A stretch of DNA of 9,380 bases, taken from positions 1-9,380 of the forward strand of contig JBLNBU010000291.1 of assembly GCA_050260215.1 (NCBI GenBank), written 5' to 3'. Of this stretch, positions 6,243 to 9,380 are shown piece after piece. The stretch is from JBLNBU01 sp050260215. Its GTDB lineage: Bacteria; Pseudomonadota; Alphaproteobacteria; Rhodospirillales; Magnetospirillaceae. The notes under the pieces are model-generated. The model made no database searches and was not told the origin of the DNA. It was given only the letters and a program-made list of their open reading frames with translations. The position numbers and the translations under genes are program-made. The stretch's first letter is position 1; each line of letters opens with the position of its first letter.

Positions 6243-6601
6243 TCTTCGTTTCCCCTATGGGTGAGACGGACTGCCTCTTCGTCGCGAAAACAATGCCCCT
6301 CGCCCGGACGTTTGCCAAGCGCCTTTGCGCCGCCTCGGCTAACCGTCCCGGACGCGGATCTACCGTTCGTCGAGGGAGTCCCCACCCGCCCTGGCCGACC
6401 GGATCATGCTGCACCGCACCATGACGGGGGATGCCTTACACCACCTTGGCGCTCCAATCGAGAGGTCCGTGCGGACTATGCCGTCCGAGTAGCAACCGTG
6501 GATAGGCAATCCCCGCCCGTGCGGGTGGCCGTTCGCATGACCCTCGTCAAAGCACGGCGCCGCCACCACTTCTACCATGGCGTCAGAAGGGGGATCGCGG
6601 C
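6243..6601. other. 359-base non-coding region between divergent genes
   Basis: This stretch separates pntAA (minus) from the DUF3108 gene (plus). Its composition is less strongly coding-like than the flanks. It holds a weak pnt promoter candidate (6290-6318), two short GC hairpins, GTCCGTGCGGAC (6465-6476) and CCCGC-CCGT-GCGGG (6512-6525), and the AGAAGGGGG ribosome site (6585-6593) of the plus-strand gene. No convincing -35/-10 pair was found for that gene. The only open frame of note, 6360-6578 on minus, has no ribosome site and no recognisable protein. No known riboswitch or RNA family was recognised. Confidence 0.6.
6290..6318 (-). promoter_or_regulatory. Weak candidate promoter of the pnt operon
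   Basis: On the minus strand TTGGCA (6313-6318, 5 of 6 matches to the -35 consensus) is followed after 17 bases by CATTGT (6290-6295, 3 of 6). The start would be near 6284, about 40 nt before the pntAA ATG. The spacing and -35 are good, the -10 is poor. Confidence 0.3.
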
Positions 6602-7426
6602 ATGGGCGAGACCAAGCGATGGATGGCGATGGCGGCAGTGCTGGCGGGCGTGGCCGCCGGCCCGGCCGCGGCCGAGCCCGTCGGTTACCGCTACGACATC
6701 TACTGGGGCGGCCTGCATGCCGGCGATCTGGCGCTGACCCGCGACGAGACGGGGGCGCACTACCGCTCGGACATGGCCATCTCGACCGCAGGGCTGTTCG
6801 ACCTGCTGCTGCGCCTGCGGTTTGCCGCTGAAAGCAGCGGGCGGATCGGCCCGCGGCCCCTGCCCGACCACTATCAGACCCATTCGCGCTCGCGCCGCGA
6901 GGAACGCCTGCTGCGCCTGTCCTTCGACCCCGCGGGCGAGCCGGGCGCCGTCGACGACCGCCTGCTGGCGGTGTTCCAGCCCCATGACGACGACGAGCCC
7001 GCCGCCCCGGTGCCGCCGGCCATGCAGCAGGGCACGCTCGACCCGCTGACCAACATCGACCAGGTCGGCCGCGGCGTGCGCGCCGCCCTGGCCGGCCGCG
7101 GTCCCGACCGCTTCACCGTCGCCAGTTGGGACGGCCGCCGGCGCTACGACTTCGCCGTCACCGTGCACGCGCCCCACCGCATCCACATGGGCGAGCGCGA
7201 CTACGACACCGTGGCCATCGCCATGGAGATGATCCCGCTGGGCGGGTTCAAGCCCAAGTTCCTGAAGATGTGGGAGGGGGCGGCCTATCAGGTCGACCTG
7301 GACCCGGCGACGATGTTGCCGCTGCGCATCGCCTCGGAAAGCTTCGGCGCCGCCCTGGTCATCTCGGCCACCGCTCCCTGCACCGTGCCGGCCGCCCAGT
7401 GCCGCGAGCAGATGGCGGCGCGGTAG
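6602..7426 (+). CDS. Exported DUF3108-family protein of unknown function
   Basis: A 274-residue protein with a Sec-type signal peptide: basic start MGETKRW, hydrophobic core about 8-20, and an AAA site after residue 24 (GPAAA, then EPVGY). The mature protein should be periplasmic. The order YRYDIYWGGLHAGDLAL (29-45), GTLDPLTNID (144-153) and RRYDFAVTV (180-188) matches the beta-rich DUF3108 family, whose DPL motif is typical; the family has no firmly established biochemical role. The acidic loop HDDDEPAAPVPPA (128-140) is probably exposed. Two cysteines near the C-terminus (Cys260, Cys267) could form a disulfide. The ATG at 6602 has AGAAGGGGG 8 nt upstream; ATGs at codons 8 and 10 would cut off the basic end of the signal peptide. 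It stands alone, convergent with the stress-protein gene. Confidence 0.85.
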   Translation: MGETKRWMAMAAVLAGVAAGPAAAEPVGYRYDIYWGGLHAGDLALTRDETGAHYRSDMAISTAGLFDLLLRLRFAAESSGRIGPRPLPDHYQTHSRSRREERLLRLSFDPAGEPGAVDDRLLAVFQPHDDDEPAAPVPPAMQQGTLDPLTNIDQVGRGVRAALAGRGPDRFTVASWDGRRRYDFAVTVHAPHRIHMGERDYDTVAIAMEMIPLGGFKPKFLKMWEGAAYQVDLDPATMLPLRIASESFGAALVISATAPCTVPAAQCREQMAAR

Positions 7427-7437
7427 GCCGACGCCGT

Positions 7438-7471
7438 CGTCACCCCCGGGCTTGACCCGGGGGCCATGACG
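7438..7471. repeat. GGGCTTGACCC-type intergenic hairpin, possible bidirectional terminator
   Basis: CCCCCGGG (7443-7450) and CCCGGGGG (7456-7463) pair perfectly around a CTTGA loop. Outside them CGTCA (7438-7442) pairs with TGACG (7467-7471) past a CCA bulge. The element fills most of the 51-base gap between the DUF3108 gene and the convergent stress-protein gene, where it could stop both transcripts, although no T-tract follows. The form GTCA-Cn-GGG-CTTGA-CCC-Gn-CCATGAC resembles short palindromes that I recall as dispersed in many alphaproteobacterial genomes. That attribution is from memory; only one copy is present here. Confidence 0.7.
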
Positions 7472-7477
7472 AGAGTG

Positions 7478-8299
7478 CTAGTGACTCATCAGCACCGGCA
7501 CGGTCATGTGGCGCAGCAGGTGGCGGGTGGCGCCGCCCAGGACCAGTTCGCGCAGGCGCGAGCGGCCGTAGGCGCCCATGACGATCAGGTCGGCATCCTC
7601 GTCGGCGGCGCGCGACAGCAGCATCTCGCCCACGTTCAGGTCCTCGGACTGGATGTGCTCGCACACGGCGTTGACGGCGTGCCGCGACAGGTGCAGGCAG
7701 ACGTCGGCGCCGGGAATGTCGCCGTGGCCAGCCATGCCGCCGGTGGGATTGACGGCGATGACGTGCACCTGCTTGGCGCCCTGGAGGATGGGCAAGGCGT
7801 CGTGGACGGCGCGCGTCGCCTCGCGCGAGCCGTTCCAGGCCACCAGCACCCGCTGGCCGATCTCGGCGAAGCGCCCGGCATAGGGCACCACCACCACCGG
7901 TCGGCCGACACCAAGGATCAGGTGCTCGGCCAGCGAGGCGGCCGCCTCGTCGGGGTCGGCCTGGCCGATCACGGTCAGGTCGGCATAGCGGGCGTGCAGC
8001 GCCACCGCGTCGGCCAGTTCGCCGGTAACGTCGCGCCACTCGACGGTCAGGCCGGGGGCGGCGGGCACGGCATCGACCAGGGCGCGGGCCTGGGCGGCCG
8101 CCTGGGCGTCCCAGCGGTCGCGCATGGCGGAAATGTCGTCGAACTGGGCGCGGATGTAGGGCGGCAGCTCGGGCTCGGAGCGGACGTTCAGTGCGATCAG
8201 GTGGGCCTGCATGCGCGCCGCCAGCCGGCCGGACAGGCCCAGGCGCTCGGCGCAGCGCGCCCCGTTGTCCACATGCACCAGGATGTCCTTGTATGCCAT
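7478..8299 (-). CDS. Tandem-domain universal stress protein (UspA family)
   Basis: A 273-residue cytoplasmic protein made of two Usp domains. The first (about 1-140) begins MAYKDILVHVDNGARCAERL and ends GRPVVVVPYAG; its nucleotide loop is degenerate (IGQADPDEAAASLAEHLILG). The second (about 147-273) begins GQRVLVAWNGSREATRAVHD. It keeps the ATP-type loop G-2X-G-9X-G as GAYG (242-245) to G255, then GAT where many members have G-[ST], and ends TVPVLMSH. Proteins of this type are induced in stress and bind nucleotides; the specific role is unknown. The start at 8299 is supported by GAAGGA 9 nt upstream. Longer in-frame starts at 8335 and 8377 add residues unlike the family. It is divergent from the thioredoxin/NHL gene across 135 bases. 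Confidence 0.92.
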   Translation of the reverse strand: MAYKDILVHVDNGARCAERLGLSGRLAARMQAHLIALNVRSEPELPPYIRAQFDDISAMRDRWDAQAAAQARALVDAVPAAPGLTVEWRDVTGELADAVALHARYADLTVIGQADPDEAAASLAEHLILGVGRPVVVVPYAGRFAEIGQRVLVAWNGSREATRAVHDALPILQGAKQVHVIAVNPTGGMAGHGDIPGADVCLHLSRHAVNAVCEHIQSEDLNVGEMLLSRAADEDADLIVMGAYGRSRLRELVLGGATRHLLRHMTVPVLMSH

Positions 8300-8308
8300 G
8301 GCGCTTGA

Positions 8309-8314
8309 TCCTTC
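8309..8314 (-). promoter_or_regulatory. Ribosome binding site that decides the stress-protein start
   Basis: GAAGGA on the minus strand lies 9 nt before the ATG at 8297-8299. It therefore supports MAYKDILVHV as the N-terminus over the upstream in-frame ATGs at 8335 and 8377. Confidence 0.65.
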
Positions 8315-8333
8315 ACGGGTCGGTCGAAGGCTC

Positions 8334-8339
8334 ATGATA
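8334..8339 (-). promoter_or_regulatory. Possible -10 element for the stress-protein gene
   Basis: TATCAT on the minus strand matches the -10 consensus at 5 of 6 positions and would start transcription near 8327, about 28 nt before the chosen ATG. No recognisable -35 lies 16-18 bases upstream, so the gene may need an activator or another sigma factor, or this is chance. Confidence 0.25.
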
Positions 8340-8371
8340 ATGCGGCCGCCCACTTGGCACCAGCCGCACCC

Positions 8372-8402
8372 TTGCAACTCGGCCAGCCGAAAGCCTTATA
8401 CA
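8372..8402 (+). promoter_or_regulatory. Candidate promoter for the thioredoxin/NHL gene
   Basis: TTGCAA (8372-8377) and TATACA (8397-8402) are separated by 19 bases, somewhat longer than ideal, in the AT-rich part of the divergent gap. The leader would be about 25 nt. Low confidence. Confidence 0.3.
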
Positions 8403-8434
8403 AGCATATCCGTTCGGCTAAGCGAGGTCCGGCC

Positions 8435-9380
8435 ATGTTCGGCATCACCCGCGCTCCCGATTTCGACCGCCCGGGCCTGTCCTGGTTCAACGTGGCCGAG
8501 CCGCTGACGCTCTCGGACCTGCGCGGGCGGATCGTCGTCCTCGACTTCTGGACGTTCTGCTGCATCAACTGTTTCCACGTGCTGCCGACACTGCGGCGCA
8601 TCGAGGAGACCTTCCCCGCCGAGGTCGCGGTGATCGGGGTGCACAGCCCCAAGTTCGACCACGAGCGCGACCTCACCGCGGTGGCGCGCGCCATCGAGCG
8701 CTACGACGTCCGCCACCCGGTGGTCCACGATCCCCACCTGACCCTGTGGCGGGAATACGCGGTGAAGGCGTGGCCGACCCTGGTGCTGGTGTCGCCCGAC
8801 GGCTACGTCATCGGGCAACTGGCCGGCGAGCCCCATCCCGACCTGCTGGTCCAGGGCCTGGGCGACATGGTGGCGCAGTTCTGGAACCGCGGCGAGCTGA
8901 TCCCGGGCCGGCTGCCCCTGGCCCCGACGCGGGGCGGCGGTGACGGCCGGCTGCGCTTTCCCGGCAAGATCCGGCCGTGCCCGGGCCCAAACGGCACCAA
9001 GCAGTGGGCCATCGCCGATGCCGGCCACAACCAGGTCGTGGTGGTCGACGACGACGGCACCGAGGTGCGGCGCTACGGCCGCGGGCGTAGCGGCTTTTGC
9101 GACGGCCCCGCCGCCGAGGCCGCCTTCGACGGGCCCGAGGGGCTGGTGTGCGATGCCCGCTCCATCTGGGTGGCCGATACCCGCAACCACGCCATCCGCC
9201 ACATCGACCGCGCCAGCGGCATGGTCAGCACCGTCGCCGGCATCGGCTGCCGCGGCGCCATCCTGCGCGGGTCCGAACCCGGCGGCGACACGGCGCTTGC
9301 CTCGCCCTGGGACCTGGCGCTGGACGGCAGCCGGCTGTATTTCGCCAATGCCGGCAGCCACCAAGTCGGCGTGCTGGACC
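8435..9380 (+). CDS. Thioredoxin-like domain plus NHL beta-propeller protein, NHLRC2 type (cut by window edge)
   Basis: The frame stays open from ATG 8435 to the right edge (315 codons, no stop); GAGG lies 7 nt before the ATG. Residues 1 to about 150 are a thioredoxin-like fold: LSDLRGRIVVLDFWTFCCIN leads into Cys42-Cys43-Ile-Asn-Cys46, then HVLPTLRRIEETF, and a cis-proline site WPT (113-115) in AVKAWPTLVLVSPDGYVIG. From about residue 173 NHL propeller repeats begin: WAIADAGHNQVVVVDDDG, GPEGLVCDARSIWVADTRNH, and SPWDLALDGSRLYFANAGSH. The CCINC site and this domain order match NHLRC2, known in animals and bacteria; its precise function is unsettled. There is no signal peptide, so it is probably cytoplasmic. 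The third, C-terminal part found in NHLRC2 would lie beyond the window. Confidence 0.88.
   Translation, partial: MFGITRAPDFDRPGLSWFNVAEPLTLSDLRGRIVVLDFWTFCCINCFHVLPTLRRIEETFPAEVAVIGVHSPKFDHERDLTAVARAIERYDVRHPVVHDPHLTLWREYAVKAWPTLVLVSPDGYVIGQLAGEPHPDLLVQGLGDMVAQFWNRGELIPGRLPLAPTRGGGDGRLRFPGKIRPCPGPNGTKQWAIADAGHNQVVVVDDDGTEVRRYGRGRSGFCDGPAAEAAFDGPEGLVCDARSIWVADTRNHAIRHIDRASGMVSTVAGIGCRGAILRGSEPGGDTALASPWDLALDGSRLYFANAGSHQVGVLD

Noticed and set aside
5794..6414. 206-codon minus-strand frame overlapping the start of pntAA
   Set aside because: Within pntAA it reads the coding strand in a shifted frame and is Arg-rich. pntAA itself has all the expected motifs.
6360..6578. 72-codon minus-strand frame in the gap upstream of pntAA
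   Set aside because: It lies in otherwise non-coding DNA and could be a small gene, but there is no Shine-Dalgarno sequence before its ATG and the protein resembles nothing I know.

Overview
The window is a high-GC stretch from an alphaproteobacterium, most likely of the Rhodospirillales. Three things support this. The NAD(P) transhydrogenase is split into three genes, as in Rhodospirillum rubrum. The chemoreceptor has the signalling-tip sequence common in that order. A GGGCTTGACCC-type intergenic hairpin, of a kind I associate with alphaproteobacterial genomes, lies between two genes. The genus cannot be fixed from the sequence alone. Base composition and codon use look uniform. I see no insertion sequence, CRISPR array, integrase, attachment site, tRNA or rRNA.

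Layout, left to right. (1) 1-300, minus: the N-terminal 100 codons of ispG (isoprenoid precursor synthesis), with a probable promoter at 359-387. (2) 301-505: a divergent control region with promoter-like elements on both strands and a perfect GC palindrome. (3) 506-2473, plus: a membrane chemoreceptor with a Cache-type sensor. (4) 2601-3227, plus: an unrecognised 208-residue protein with helical repeats and a Pro/Gly linker, ending in a hairpin terminator shared with the convergent genes. (5) 3284-6242, minus: pntAA-pntAB-pntB, a compact operon for the proton-pumping transhydrogenase. (6) 6243-6601: a 359-base non-coding region between divergent genes. (7) 6602-7426, plus: an exported DUF3108 protein. 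(8) 7438-7471: a strong hairpin between convergent genes. (9) 7478-8299, minus: a tandem universal stress protein. (10) 8435 to the right edge, plus: a thioredoxin-like/NHL-propeller protein of the NHLRC2 type, incomplete because the window ends.

The genes look like ordinary core and housekeeping chromosome. The only clear functional unit is the pnt operon, which uses the proton gradient to make NADPH from NADH. The others are single-gene units arranged divergently or convergently. I found no convincing sign of an undescribed multi-gene system. The items most worth a second look are the unknown repeat protein at 2601-3227, the CCINC thioredoxin-NHL protein at the right edge, and the non-coding structures.
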